DNA of 64,000 nt from Pseudomonas sp. Irchel s3b2. Lineage in GTDB: Bacteria > Pseudomonadota > Gammaproteobacteria > Pseudomonadales > Pseudomonadaceae. Every line of letters starts with the position of its first letter. Within the stretch, counting starts at the first letter, position 1. The notes beneath the pieces were generated by a model. That model was not told the DNA's origin. It did not search any database and saw nothing but the letters and a program-made list of their open reading frames with translations. Positions 47,739 to 56,622 of this stretch are shown piece by piece. Location: NCBI RefSeq assembly GCF_900187445.1, contig NZ_FYEB01000004.1:248001-312000 (forward strand), given 5' to 3'. The position numbers and the translations under genes were made by a program.

Positions 47739-48311
47739 TTAGGGTTCGGAGACAGGATGAACCTGAGGCGCCAGGCCTTCTTCCTCTCGGAGTTGGCGGC
47801 TCATGTCGTCGCAGCTTTGCGACCAGGCTGTCAGCCACGGCGACATCTCGGGTGACTGTTCGGCCAATCCCAGCTCCCGGACAAACTCGGCAGGTGGGAC
47901 CGTGCCTTTGGCCGCGCGGAACAGACCCCGCATGATGACGACGCCAATCACCCGTCCTTTGCTCACGAAGCGGTGTTCCATCAAGCTCCACTTCTCGTCC
48001 CAGCCGAGTATTCGGGTATGAATCTCAAATGATTCGAACAGCTTCAGCTCACGACGAAACTTGCCCCAGGTATCCCCAACGATCGGCACCGCTTTGTTAC
48101 GCAGGGCCACTCGATAGGCACCGCTGCGCAGGACGAAGTCCATGCGGCCCACGTCGGCCAAGGTGAAATAGCGGCCATTGGTGACGTGCCGGTTGAGGTC
48201 GAGATCGAGCGGCCAGACGCGCATGCGGATGACGGTAGTGGCCAGCGCATCAACCGGCTTGCGCCATGGGCGACGAAACAGCATGAGGATAAGTCGAAAC
48301 CAGAGATTCAT
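47739..48311 (-). CDS. Acyl-CoA thioesterase-like hot-dog protein
   Basis: The ATG at 48311 gives 190 residues starting MNLWFRLILMLFRRPWRKPV, with a hydrophobic N-terminal helix that could anchor the protein in the membrane. The 4-hydroxybenzoyl-CoA thioesterase-like core is visible: RMRVWPLDLDLNRHVTNGRYFTL (about 29-51), where the Asp and the NGRY motif are typical. Substrate unknown. It diverges from the GlxA-type AraC gene; the intervening 100 bases hold both promoters. Confidence 0.85.
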   Translation of the reverse strand: MNLWFRLILMLFRRPWRKPVDALATTVIRMRVWPLDLDLNRHVTNGRYFTLADVGRMDFVLRSGAYRVALRNKAVPIVGDTWGKFRRELKLFESFEIHTRILGWDEKWSLMEHRFVSKGRVIGVVIMRGLFRAAKGTVPPAEFVRELGLAEQSPEMSPWLTAWSQSCDDMSRQLREEEGLAPQVHPVSEP

Positions 48312-48408
48312 AAGTACGCCGAGGGCTGGAGTAGAGCGGTGCACTTTAGGGCGGAAAAATCGGATAAGGTAGGTGCACAAATGACTTTTTTCATGCGAAA
48401 AGCGCAAT

Positions 48409-49389
48409 ATGGATCATTCATTCATGCACGTTACTCTGCTATTGGCTGATCAATGTTCCGCCGCCAGCACTACCTTGGCGCTGGAGGTGCTCAGTGCCGC
48501 CAACCTGTTCGCCGACACCACCAGTGCGCCGTTTGATGTGGTCGTTGCCTCATTGGATGGCGGTGACGTTGCCGCGTGGGGCGGGCAGACGCTACACGTA
48601 GACCGATCCATCGACGAAATCTGCCGAACCGATCTGGTGGTGATCCCGGGATTCCTCTTCACGTTGAAGGACGCCTTGCCTGCATTTCCAGGTTATGGGC
48701 CGTGGCTGCGCCAACAGCACGCGCAAGGTGCCGTTGTGGCTTCAATGTGTACAGCAGCGTTCATGCTGGCCGAAGCGAGAATGCTGGACGGTATTCGTGC
48801 CACCACGCATTGGGCATTTGCCGATCTTTTTCGCCGTCGGTATTCCGCGGTCTGTCTGGAGGAGGCGCAAATCCTTTGCGAGGACAATCGCGTCATTACC
48901 TGCGGGGGTGCGAGCGCTGCCATGGATCTTTTGCTGCACCTCATCCGCCGGTTCGCTTCCCTGGAGTTGGCGCAGAAGTGTGGCAAATACTTGTTGGTCG
49001 ACAACGTGCGTAGCGAGCAATCGGTCTATGTCATGTGGTCACTGCCGAAGAACCATGGGGATGGCGATATCCTGCGAGTTCAAGATTGGCTGGAGGATCA
49101 CTTTCATCAGCCGCTGTTGATCAATGACGTGGCCCAGCGATTCGGGTTCGGCGTCAGGAACTTCAAAAGGCGTTTCAAGGAAGCCACTGGTTATACGCCG
49201 CTGACCTACCTGCAAGCGCTACGCGTGGAGAGGGCAAAGCAGCTGCTTGAATCAACACGAATGACGCTGGACAGCATCACTTACAAAGTCGGCTACGAGG
49301 ATGGCAACTCCTTTCGCAGGCTTTTTCGGCAGCGAGTGGGCCTGCTTCCAGCGGCTTACCGGAAGAAGTTTCAACCGAGTGCGAGCTGA
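48409..49389 (+). CDS. GlxA family transcriptional regulator (DJ-1-like plus AraC HTH)
   Basis: 326-residue regulator with an N-terminal DJ-1/PfpI-like domain (ALEVLSAANLFADTT to HTTHWAFADLF-like segments; the nucleophile-elbow stretch reads ASMCTAAFMLAEARML) and a C-terminal AraC HTH (about 215-320, INDVAQRFGFGVRNFKRRF, then LDSITYKVGYEDGNSFRRLF). The DJ-1 part carries a Cys in the usual elbow position, but GlxA members usually do not act as enzymes. Target unknown; the adjacent thioesterase and GST genes are candidates. Confidence 0.9.
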   Translation: MDHSFMHVTLLLADQCSAASTTLALEVLSAANLFADTTSAPFDVVVASLDGGDVAAWGGQTLHVDRSIDEICRTDLVVIPGFLFTLKDALPAFPGYGPWLRQQHAQGAVVASMCTAAFMLAEARMLDGIRATTHWAFADLFRRRYSAVCLEEAQILCEDNRVITCGGASAAMDLLLHLIRRFASLELAQKCGKYLLVDNVRSEQSVYVMWSLPKNHGDGDILRVQDWLEDHFHQPLLINDVAQRFGFGVRNFKRRFKEATGYTPLTYLQALRVERAKQLLESTRMTLDSITYKVGYEDGNSFRRLFRQRVGLLPAAYRKKFQPSAS

Positions 49390-49502
49390 GCGGCTTTTCA
49401 ATCGCAGGTATTCCGCTCAGGAATGCCCCCATAAAAATCATGAATTTTCTTTATGACTCTGGATCTCGTAGCGTGTCTGCTCCCCATATGGAGATGACCC
49501 CC

Positions 49503-50135
49503 GTGAATGATTCCCGCCTGCGCCTGTACGTTGATGCTCAATTCACCAGTCCTTATGCCATGTCGGTTTTCGTGGCCCTTCGCGAAAAGGGCATCGAATT
49601 CGAACTGAGCCCGCTGGACCTCGACGCGTTCGAAAACCAGTCAGAAGACTATGCCAGCCTCTCGCTGACCCAGCGCGTACCGACGCTGGTGCATGGCGAT
49701 TTTGCCTTGTCTGAATCGTCGGCGATTACTGAATACCTGGAAGACGTTTTCCCCCAGACGCCGGTCTACCCGCAAGACCTGATGCAACGCGCGAAGGCAC
49801 GACAAGTCCAGGCGTGGCTGCGCAGTGACCTGCTACCCATTCGGCAGGAGCGATCCACACTGGTGGTGTTTTATGGCCTCAAATCAGCGCCCTTGTCGCC
49901 CGCTGCCGAGTCGGCCGCGCGCAAGCTGATCGGTGCCGCGCAAGCGCTACTGGCTGACGGCCGCGAGAACTTGTTCGGGCTATGGTCGATCGCCGATGTG
50001 GACCTGGCCTTGATGCTCAACCGGCTGATACTCAATGGTGACACCGTGCCACCCGCGCTGGTGGAATACGCGCAGTGTCAATGGCAGCGGCCTGCGGTGC
50101 AGGAATGGGTCAACCTGCAGCGTCCTGCGCTGTAA
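49503..50135 (+). CDS. yfcF: Glutathione S-transferase family protein (YfcF-like)
   Basis: The GTG at 49503, nine bases after GGAG, gives 210 residues starting with NDSRLRLYVDAQFTSPYAMS after the initiator. The N-terminal thioredoxin fold has the glutathione site RVPTLVHGDFALSESSAIT (about 60-78), and a helical C-terminal domain follows (DVDLALMLNRLIL). It resembles E. coli YfcF. ATG codons at 49440 and 49488 would extend the protein with unlikely sequence. It follows the GlxA-type gene in the same direction. Confidence 0.87.
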   Translation: MNDSRLRLYVDAQFTSPYAMSVFVALREKGIEFELSPLDLDAFENQSEDYASLSLTQRVPTLVHGDFALSESSAITEYLEDVFPQTPVYPQDLMQRAKARQVQAWLRSDLLPIRQERSTLVVFYGLKSAPLSPAAESAARKLIGAAQALLADGRENLFGLWSIADVDLALMLNRLILNGDTVPPALVEYAQCQWQRPAVQEWVNLQRPAL

Positions 50136-50150
50136 CGGTGTGGAATCAGG

Positions 50151-50948
50151 TCAACTGCGCTCAATAAATTTCACGATGACCTGATTGACGATCTCGGGAT
50201 GCGTAATCGGCCCCATATGACCGAGCCCCTCGAGTTCTACCACTTCAACGTTCGGCAGTGCGCCGGTCAGCAGCCGCGCCACTGCCCGTGACGATGCCGG
50301 TGAGTCCTTGCCGACCATGAAAAGCACCGGCAGGTTGAGCGAGCCGAACGCCTGCAATGGCGTTGGCTCGTTCAACAAGGCGTGAGCCCAGCCCTGCACA
50401 TTGGCGACCGCGGCGGCGATGGAGGGCTTGCGTTGTTCCGGGGTTTGCTCCCAGGCCCCGGCACCCATCCAGTAGTCAATGAAGTGCTGGGCCGCTGCGT
50501 CCAGGTTACCCGCTTCAAGCGCCAGCCCGGCGTCTGCGACGACTTCACGGATGGCATCCGCCTCATTGGGTGGGGGCGATTCGGCGTCGAGCAGGGCAAA
50601 TAATGTTGGCTCATACAACGCCATGGCGCGCACCCGGCCGGGGTTCTGCAACGCCGCGATCAACGCCACCGCCCCACCATAAGAGTGACCGACCAGAATG
50701 AGCGGTTCACCGGCGCGGGCGAGCACCGGCTCGGCGAAGCGCGCTTCTTCACTGAGGGTGACAATTCGATCGGTGGGCCACGCCGGGCTCTTGCCGGCGC
50801 CAAACGAATCGAGCGCCAGAACCCGAAACGTTGCGGCCAGGTGATCTTGCAGTCCACGCCACTGCACCGAGTGACTCGCATTGGCATGAAAGCAAACAAC
50901 ACCCGGGCCCACGCCTGAGTCCCGGAAAAAAGGTTCGACGGGTTTCAT
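50151..50948 (-). CDS. Alpha/beta hydrolase
   Basis: 265-residue serine hydrolase with the nucleophile elbow VGHSYGGAVAL (Ser89), a C-terminal His in GLGHMGPITHP, and the Asp that usually completes the triad likely in the KDSPAS region. The oxyanion segment is FHANASHSVQW. The ATG at 50948 has an AGGAGG ribosome site, so the extension to 51062 is not used. Convergent with the GST gene. Substrate unknown. Confidence 0.92.
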   Translation of the reverse strand: MKPVEPFFRDSGVGPGVVCFHANASHSVQWRGLQDHLAATFRVLALDSFGAGKSPAWPTDRIVTLSEEARFAEPVLARAGEPLILVGHSYGGAVALIAALQNPGRVRAMALYEPTLFALLDAESPPPNEADAIREVVADAGLALEAGNLDAAAQHFIDYWMGAGAWEQTPEQRKPSIAAAVANVQGWAHALLNEPTPLQAFGSLNLPVLFMVGKDSPASSRAVARLLTGALPNVEVVELEGLGHMGPITHPEIVNQVIVKFIERS

Positions 50949-51079
50949 CCTGGCCTCCTGCAACGAGTTAAAAGGACAAAGAGCGTTAGAGATTAGCTTC
51001 GAGGCTTCGGTGTAGCCGCCAGTCATGATGAAATAGCCGCCCGTTTTTGCTGCCAGCAACACCTGATTTGGAGCACCAC

Positions 51080-51469
51080 ATGAAAAACGCCGCCATCCTT
51101 ACCTTCGCCTTGATGCTCAATACCGGGTTATTCAGCATGCAAGCCGAAGCGGCGGGGGATGCTGAAGCCGGTCAGAAACTATTTAACCGTATCTGCGGCG
51201 GCTGTCATCAAGTAGGGACTTCGGCGCGGGGTTCTTTTGGTCCGCAACTCAATGCCATCTTCGGGCGCCCTGCGGGAAGCACGACGGACTATCAGTACTC
51301 AACCGCGATGAAATCATCAGGCGTCGTCTGGACCCGCCAAACACTCACCGCATACATCGAAGCGCCCAAAGAAGTGGTCCCCGGAACCCGCATGATTTTC
51401 TGGGGCCTCAGCGATCCGGAGAAGATCGAAAACCTGTTGGCCTACCTTCAGACATTTCAGCCGCAATAA
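51080..51469 (+). CDS. Periplasmic cytochrome c, class I
   Basis: 129-residue precursor with a signal peptide (MKNAAILTFALMLNTGLFSM, cleaved near AEA). The heme-attachment motif is CGGCH (Cys39, Cys42, His43), and the axial Met is in GTRMIF. The compact length, the GPQLNAIFGRPAG stretch and the C-terminal LLAYLQTFQ helix are those of small soluble class I cytochromes such as c2/c550. Electron partners unknown; it is divergent from the alpha/beta hydrolase. Confidence 0.92.
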   Translation: MKNAAILTFALMLNTGLFSMQAEAAGDAEAGQKLFNRICGGCHQVGTSARGSFGPQLNAIFGRPAGSTTDYQYSTAMKSSGVVWTRQTLTAYIEAPKEVVPGTRMIFWGLSDPEKIENLLAYLQTFQPQ

Positions 51470-51593
51470 TTTGTGCCTCATCAAAATGATTGCCGCGTAA
51501 AGGCTGTATAGGTGATATCAACGAGCCATTTCATCCGTTAAAGTATGCGCCGCCCGAGAGATGGATCCCGGGTATTTCTAATGGAGTGACTCA

Positions 51594-51929
51594 GTGAATT
51601 ATCTCAGCAAAGTTGTTGCCGTAGCCCTGTTCGGTCTGGTTCTGGCGGGTTGCACCGGCGCCCCGATGAAGACTCAGCAGTACGACAGCAGCCAGTACAC
51701 CGTTGTCGGCCACAGTGAAGCGACCGCCACTGGCCTCCTGCTGTTTGGCCTCATCCCGATCCAGCAGAACAACCGTTTCATCCGCGCTCAGAACGCCGCG
51801 ATCAAGGCCAAGGGCGGCGACGCCATGATCAACACCCAGGTTCAGGAAAACTGGTTCTGGGCCTGGGTCCTGACTGGTTACACCACCACAATCTCCGGTG
51901 ATGTCGTCAAGCTGAAAACTGTTCAGTAA
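51594..51929 (+). CDS. Small putative lipoprotein
   Basis: From the GTG at 51594, 111 residues, starting with a signal and lipobox LAGC (Cys20). The mature part has a hydrophobic segment (ATGLLLFGLIPIQQN) and a central AINTQ-like part, with a second hydrophobic stretch (WFWAWVLTGYTTTISG). I do not recognise a named family, but it resembles small Pseudomonas outer-membrane lipoproteins. A REP-class repeat follows. Confidence 0.75.
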   Translation: MNYLSKVVAVALFGLVLAGCTGAPMKTQQYDSSQYTVVGHSEATATGLLLFGLIPIQQNNRFIRAQNAAIKAKGGDAMINTQVQENWFWAWVLTGYTTTISGDVVKLKTVQ

Positions 51930-51947
51930 GCGACAGGCTCTGCCATT

Positions 51948-52083
51948 GTGGCGAGCACGCTTGTGGCGAGCGAGCGAGCGAGCTTGCTCGCGCTGGGCTG
52001 CGTAGCGGCCCCCAAAATCCGACAGCAATTGCCGATTTTTGTGAGCGCTACGCACTCAAGCGGGAGCAAGCTCCCTCGCCACA
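51948..52083. repeat. Inverted repeat pair of the GTGGCGAG family
   Basis: TGTGGCGAGCGAGC near the left end is matched by GGGAGCAAGCTCCCTCGCCACA at the right end. The middle holds GCTGCGTAGCGGCCC and GAGCGCTACGCACTC. It is the same class of element as 35069-35177, with an extra partial left copy (GTGGCGAGCACGC) and a GAGCGAGCGAGCGAGC run. Confidence 0.85.
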
Positions 52084-52107
52084 GGTTTCTCACTCATTGA
52101 TCGTACC

Positions 52108-52413
52108 TCATCCCCAAGCTTTTCCGAGCTCCTCCAGACCCGCGTCTTGCAGGTTCTGCGCACTCATGACCACTCGGAATTTGCAGTTGGCCTGGAAGTT
52201 GAGAAAGAAAGGTTCCGCATAGCCGGGAATTTCGGAAGGGTCTTCTATATCGATCAGAAAAATCCCACTTCGCATGCCATCGTGCTCAGTGAAATAAGTC
52301 GCCTCCGGCTTAATGGTTTCCAGGACGCGGTTCATGATTTCGCCGATTTTCCCCGACCTGACAAGCGCGTTGAAAGGCTCATGGGGAAACTCGACCATCA
52401 GTAGCATTTTCAT
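52108..52413 (-). CDS. Small conserved hypothetical protein
   Basis: 101-residue soluble protein starting MKMLLMVEFPHEPFNALVR. The alternation of strands and helices suggests a small ferredoxin-like (muconolactone isomerase-type) fold: two halves begin MKMLLMVEFP and CKFRVVMSAQ. I know close relatives in other Proteobacteria, sometimes under a misleading enzyme name. No catalytic residue can be inferred. Confidence 0.7.
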   Translation of the reverse strand: MKMLLMVEFPHEPFNALVRSGKIGEIMNRVLETIKPEATYFTEHDGMRSGIFLIDIEDPSEIPGYAEPFFLNFQANCKFRVVMSAQNLQDAGLEELGKAWG

Positions 52414-52718
52414 TATTCGATACTCTGTTGAAGTGGCGTGCTCCTTACCCTGATCCCTACTCCTGACGATGATGCCGCAAGCCCTGCGTTCAGCCGTGCC
52501 AGCGGTGGTGTGTGGTTAAGAATAGCGAAGGGTGAGAGGCTGCCGGGGCAGAGTTACGGACGGTCGTTTTGGATGATTCAGCGGCGAGACGAAGGGCTTG
52601 TTGGCTGAAGTCATGCAGTTCTGTGATGAAAGCAATTTTATGCAACGTGGTTTTGGACGTTCGAAGAAAGACACGCCAGCATCGCCTATAGAGGCGATGC
52701 CGACTCGTCGATCCCCGA
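52414..52718. other. Intergenic region without recognisable gene
   Basis: About 300 bases between two minus-strand genes. The open frames here lack typical starts and protein signatures. I saw no strong palindrome or terminator. Confidence 0.5.
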
Positions 52719-53111
52719 TTACTGCTGTACCGGCGTGCAGAGTTCTACCAACGTTCCGTCAGGGCATCGAACGTAAGAGACGATTTGTCCCCAGGGCTTG
52801 GCGCTTGGTGAGGAAATTTCGGTGGCTCCCGCCTTCAACGCTCTGGCGTGCGCCGCCGGAACGTCCTCGGTCACCAAGCCTACTTCGATTCCGAGTGGTT
52901 TGGGGGAGGAGTGTGCCGAGACATGGCCCGTACTGAAGTTCATCGCGGCCAGTTCATCGGCGGCGAATGCCAGCGCCGTTTCCCCTGTTTCGAGTTCGCC
53001 GTAGGTGTTGGATTCATGGAGGAAGCGAACGCTAAACCCGAAGGCTGACGAAAAGAACTGGAGTGAGGCAACGACGTCCGGGACGTAGATGATCATGTAG
53101 CCAAATTTCAT
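52719..53111 (-). CDS. VOC-family (glyoxalase/bleomycin-resistance-like) protein
   Basis: 130-residue single-domain VOC fold protein. It begins MKFGYMIIYVPDVVASLQFF and carries the SSAFGFSVRFLHES segment, with the second half containing EVGLVTEDVPAAHARALKAG and the terminal RCPDGTLVELCTP, the signature of metal-binding VOC enzymes. One putative ligand is the Glu in LVELC. Substrate unknown. Confidence 0.9.
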   Translation of the reverse strand: MKFGYMIIYVPDVVASLQFFSSAFGFSVRFLHESNTYGELETGETALAFAADELAAMNFSTGHVSAHSSPKPLGIEVGLVTEDVPAAHARALKAGATEISSPSAKPWGQIVSYVRCPDGTLVELCTPVQQ

Positions 53112-53192
53112 GAGCGGGCATTCCTTGTCTTGTTAATTGAGTGGCAAATCACAGTTAACCAGGCAGGTTTGCCGATAATGCCTAACTGTTTC

Positions 53193-53672
53193 TCAAGCCT
53201 GGCTGATGTCTAGCAACCGAGGCTTGGCAATCGCCAGATAATCCTGCGTATCAAGCACCATCGATGCATCCAGCCGACCAGCGTTGAAGGCGATTTCGCT
53301 ATAGCCTGTGGTCAGGGCCGGATCGACGATCAATTGAATCCGCTCATCGAAGACGAAAGGAGGGATCGCGCCGATCTGGCATCCGGTCAGTCCCATGGCG
53401 GTTTCGGCCTTCACCAGTTCGGCTTTTTTCCCGCCCAGGGCCGCTCCGACCTTCTTCATGTCGAGCTTCTGGTCGCCTGGCAATATCACCAGGGCATACG
53501 GTTCGGCCTGACCCTTGAGCGAGCAGAGCATGGCCTTCGCGCCTTGGCCGGGCTCGGTGCCACGGATTTCGGCGACCCGCGCCGACTGGCCCTCGGCATC
53601 GTGCATCAACACTCGGTAGGAGGCTGCGCGGGCATCGAGTAGCGCCACCAGGCGATCGAACATGGGATGCAT
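53193..53672 (-). CDS. YbaK/EbsC-type aminoacyl-tRNA deacylase
   Basis: 159-residue protein of the YbaK/ProX family, which hydrolyses mischarged aminoacyl-tRNA. The conserved lysine is in PGDQKLDMKKVGAALGGKKA, where the Lys-Lys-Val pattern is typical, followed by GCQIGAIPPFVF. A GAGGAAAACC ribosome site favours the ATG at 53672. It is 16 bases downstream of the TauE-like gene and likely in the same three-gene operon. Confidence 0.9.
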   Translation of the reverse strand: MHPMFDRLVALLDARAASYRVLMHDAEGQSARVAEIRGTEPGQGAKAMLCSLKGQAEPYALVILPGDQKLDMKKVGAALGGKKAELVKAETAMGLTGCQIGAIPPFVFDERIQLIVDPALTTGYSEIAFNAGRLDASMVLDTQDYLAIAKPRLLDISQA

Positions 53673-53688
53673 GTGGTTTTCCTCAGGT

Positions 53689-54447
53689 TTACAGGAACAG
53701 GTCGTAGGACAGCTTGCTGATCAGGATCACCAGCAACACCAGGAACAGGGCCCGGACAAAGGGCACGCCTTTATGAACCGCAAGCCAGGTACCGGTCAGC
53801 GCGCCCAGGATATTGAATGCCGCCATGGGAATTGCAACCAGGTAGAGCACGTTACCCGTCGGAATGAAGAATATCAGCGCCGCTACGTTGGTCGCGATGT
53901 TCACCAGCTTGGCCGATGCCGAGGCATGAAGGAAGTCGAAGGCGAAGAAGCGGATAAACAGGAAGATCAGGAAACTGCCAGTGCCGGGACCGAACAGTCC
54001 GTCGTAGAAGCCGATGGCACCGCCGATGATGATCGCCAACAGTTTTTCCTTGGTACCGATGCGCATGGGTTTGTGCAGGGCGCCGAAGTCCTTTTTCCAG
54101 AAGGTGTAGATCGCCATCAGTACGATCAACACCAGCACCGCCGGCCGGATCATCGACTGGGGTACGAACGACACCGTGGCCGCTCCGAAGAAAGCCATGA
54201 CAAAGGCCGCACAGGCGGCGGGGATCACCAGACTCCAGTTGATCACCACCTTGCGCACGAAGGACCGGGCCGCGAATGCGGTGCCGCAGGCCGCTGCGAC
54301 TTTGTTGGTACCCAGAAGCGCCGCCGGTTGTGCCGTGGGCAGCACGTTGAACAGCGCGGGTATCTGGATCAGTCCGCCGCCGCCCACCGCCGCATCGATC
54401 AGGCCGGCGGCGAAGGCGAACACGCAAAGGATGACAATATCGACCAT
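53689..54447 (-). CDS. TSUP (TauE/SafE) family membrane exporter
   Basis: 252-residue integral membrane protein with about eight hydrophobic helices. The first motif AFAAGLIDAAVGGGGLIQIPAL (about 11-32) and the second half motif GFYDGLFGPGTGSFLIF (about 141-157) are the paired family signatures of sulfite exporter TauE/SafE. Substrate is not determinable; sulfur-oxyanion or organic-acid export is known in the family. It is four bases downstream of the oxygenase and upstream of YbaK. Confidence 0.9.
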   Translation of the reverse strand: MVDIVILCVFAFAAGLIDAAVGGGGLIQIPALFNVLPTAQPAALLGTNKVAAACGTAFAARSFVRKVVINWSLVIPAACAAFVMAFFGAATVSFVPQSMIRPAVLVLIVLMAIYTFWKKDFGALHKPMRIGTKEKLLAIIIGGAIGFYDGLFGPGTGSFLIFLFIRFFAFDFLHASASAKLVNIATNVAALIFFIPTGNVLYLVAIPMAAFNILGALTGTWLAVHKGVPFVRALFLVLLVILISKLSYDLFL

Positions 54448-54451
54448 GAAA

Positions 54452-55537
54452 TCAGGCTCTGACGATGAAGGGGAGGTGAGGGTCCAGCGGCATCACGCGT
54501 GCCAGGTCGTTGACCCCGAAGACACGCAGCATCCAGCGGTCGCGACCGTCGTAGCGGGGGGTAAAACCGTCCCGGGCATGCAGGGTTTGCTGGTTCTTGA
54601 AGATCAGCATGTCCCCCGGTTGCAGCAGTATGTGGTGCACGACATCGGGATGATTGGCGGCGGCGGCGAACAGTTGCAGGGCAAACTGCGCATCGGCGCA
54701 GGTCGCTTCGACACTCGCTTTGTTGTAGCGGCAATACAGGCCACCGGTTGCGCTTCTGTACAGCAGTGGGACGTTTTCCAGCACATTACCCTGTTTGCCG
54801 AAGGAGGCCGGTCGGCGAATGGCGAAGTTCGGTCGTGACAATTCTTCTTCGACGCTGGCCGGCAGCATGGCCAGCACGTCGTCAATGGCGACGATGCGCG
54901 TCGGCACGTCGGGCTCGCAGCGCAGGCCGGTCAGGGACAGGTACTCCGGACAAGCCGACAACTGCGAGACGGGTTCGCAGGTCAAGGGCAGGTGAGGGTT
55001 GTCGACATGCATGTCCAGGTCCGCGCGCGAGCCATAGGAGCTCTTTTCGGTCTCTCGCTTGTGCTTGGGCGATACGTGGCGGAACACTGTGTCGTCGCTT
55101 TCACCCTCGTACGCCAGCGGACAGGTTTGCAGGGTTTGCAGCACGGACAGGATAGCCCCGGCCAGAACCGATACGTTCTCGATACCCGGCTCCATGTCGT
55201 AGGGCGTGGCGGGCAGTTGCGGGTCCAGCGGCAATCCCCTGACGATCATTGCCACTTCTCGGGCCTGGGGAAAGTGGCGCAACTGCTGGAATTTCTCGGC
55301 GCACAGGACACTTTCCAGCAACTGCCCCAAGGCCGGCATGTGGCGGATGCCCGAGGCGCTGTCGGTCACGGCCAGCGATGCCAGGCCGGTTTGCAGTGTG
55401 CGCTGTTCTTCGAATGACAGATGAATTTGCGGTATCTCCTGTCGGGTCGGAGTCGCTGATTTTTTTTCCAGCCATTCATGAACTTCTTCACCGATATGGG
55501 CCGCGGATTTTCCGACTATTTCATCCAGCTTCGACAC
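54452..55537 (-). CDS. TauD/clavaminate synthase-like Fe(II)/2-oxoglutarate oxygenase
   Basis: Non-heme iron oxygenase. The GTG at 55537 (preceded by GGAG) gives 361 residues; the frame open to 55699 has no family-like extra sequence. The iron facial triad is visible as DMHVDNPH (His177-x-Asp179) and the distal TLHARDGFTPRYDGRDRW (His320), with Arg in RWMLR for 2-oxoglutarate. This pattern fits the clavaminate synthase-like or VioC/AsnO amino-acid hydroxylase group rather than taurine-specific TauD. The substrate is unknown. It is the first gene of the TauE-YbaK operon and divergent from a LysR gene. Confidence 0.85.
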   Translation of the reverse strand: MSKLDEIVGKSAAHIGEEVHEWLEKKSATPTRQEIPQIHLSFEEQRTLQTGLASLAVTDSASGIRHMPALGQLLESVLCAEKFQQLRHFPQAREVAMIVRGLPLDPQLPATPYDMEPGIENVSVLAGAILSVLQTLQTCPLAYEGESDDTVFRHVSPKHKRETEKSSYGSRADLDMHVDNPHLPLTCEPVSQLSACPEYLSLTGLRCEPDVPTRIVAIDDVLAMLPASVEEELSRPNFAIRRPASFGKQGNVLENVPLLYRSATGGLYCRYNKASVEATCADAQFALQLFAAAANHPDVVHHILLQPGDMLIFKNQQTLHARDGFTPRYDGRDRWMLRVFGVNDLARVMPLDPHLPFIVRA

Positions 55538-55646
55538 GTCCTTCTGCTCCTGTTTGCCCCATCCTTGTGGGTTGAGCGGGAAGGTTAACGGAAGGGCCTT
55601 TTTTGTGTTGCAATGCCACGTTGTGAAAAGTGCAATGAGGTGGTCA

Positions 55647-56576
55647 GTGGCATTGAATATGTTGGGGGAACTTGAAGCCTTCGCGACGGTGGCTCGCAAG
55701 CGCAGTTTTGTCGCGGCGGCACGTACTCTGGGGCGCTCCCCCAGTGCGCTGACCCGCGCCGTTCAAGCCCTGGAGGAAAGTGTCGGGGTCAAGCTGTTCA
55801 ATCGCTCATCCAATGCCGTGAGTTTGACCGAGGCGGGTGAGCGCTTGATGCCTCACGCTTACAAAATGCTGGATCTGCAACGTGAGGCGGAGGAAGACCT
55901 GGCCGGTCTCAGTGGCCTGGCCTGTGGCTGGATCCGCTTTTCCGCCCCCGAGTTTCTCGGGTACGGAGTATTGCCCCGGTTGATCGCGCAGTACTGCGAG
56001 CGTTATCCAGACGTGAACGTCGATGTGATTTTCACCGATGAAACCATTGACCCGGCCAAGAACAAGCTGGACTTCTCGATTCGCGGCGCGTTTGCGCAAT
56101 CCAGTGACCTGATCGGCTTTCCACTCTGGAGTTATTCACGTTACCTGTATGCCAGCCCCGGGTATCTGGAGCGACGCGGAATGCCCGACTCCATCGAGGC
56201 CCTGGAGTCGCACTCACTGATCCTGCATACGGCGCCACGGATTCTCAAGGAGTGGAATTTTCGCAGTGAGGAGCAGGCCATCAGCTTTCGGGTTCATCCA
56301 AAATTTCGTTTCAGCTCCGGTTTGGCAGTGTTCCAGGCGACCCTGGCGGGTGTCGGAATCGCCCGTCTGGCGGACTGGATGGCGGAGCCCGAAGTGCAAG
56401 CGGGGCGCCTGCTTCGGGTCTGCCCCGAGTACAAACTCACCTCCAGCGGCGGTGAGAGCCCGCAGATGCACGCTGTGTACCCGGCCGGGAATCTGCCGCT
56501 GCGGGTGAAGTCTTTGTTGGAGGTGATCCGTGGCTTTGGCGACAGCCTTGATCGAAAGCGTGCAGTGACGCTTTAG
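55647..56576 (+). CDS. LysR family transcriptional regulator
   Basis: The N-terminal winged helix (LGELEAFATVARKRSFVAAA, then TLGRSPSALTRAVQALEE) and a LysR substrate-binding domain (GLACGWIRFSAPEFLGYGVLP onward) make a typical regulator of about 309 residues. I use the GTG at 55647 because GAGGTGG lies upstream; ATG codons at 55635 and 55659 are alternatives. It is divergent from the oxygenase-TauE-YbaK operon across 109 bases and probably controls it. Confidence 0.88.
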   Translation: MALNMLGELEAFATVARKRSFVAAARTLGRSPSALTRAVQALEESVGVKLFNRSSNAVSLTEAGERLMPHAYKMLDLQREAEEDLAGLSGLACGWIRFSAPEFLGYGVLPRLIAQYCERYPDVNVDVIFTDETIDPAKNKLDFSIRGAFAQSSDLIGFPLWSYSRYLYASPGYLERRGMPDSIEALESHSLILHTAPRILKEWNFRSEEQAISFRVHPKFRFSSGLAVFQATLAGVGIARLADWMAEPEVQAGRLLRVCPEYKLTSSGGESPQMHAVYPAGNLPLRVKSLLEVIRGFGDSLDRKRAVTL

Positions 56577-56622
56577 GTGGCTGACGCTGACCTCAATCTG
56601 TGGCCTTCCAGGTGCCTTCGGC

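Noticed and set aside
47683..47991. N-terminal extension of the SLATT-like frame
   Set aside because: It runs antisense to the thioesterase gene and reads as shadow sequence; the ATG at 47682 fits the domain start.
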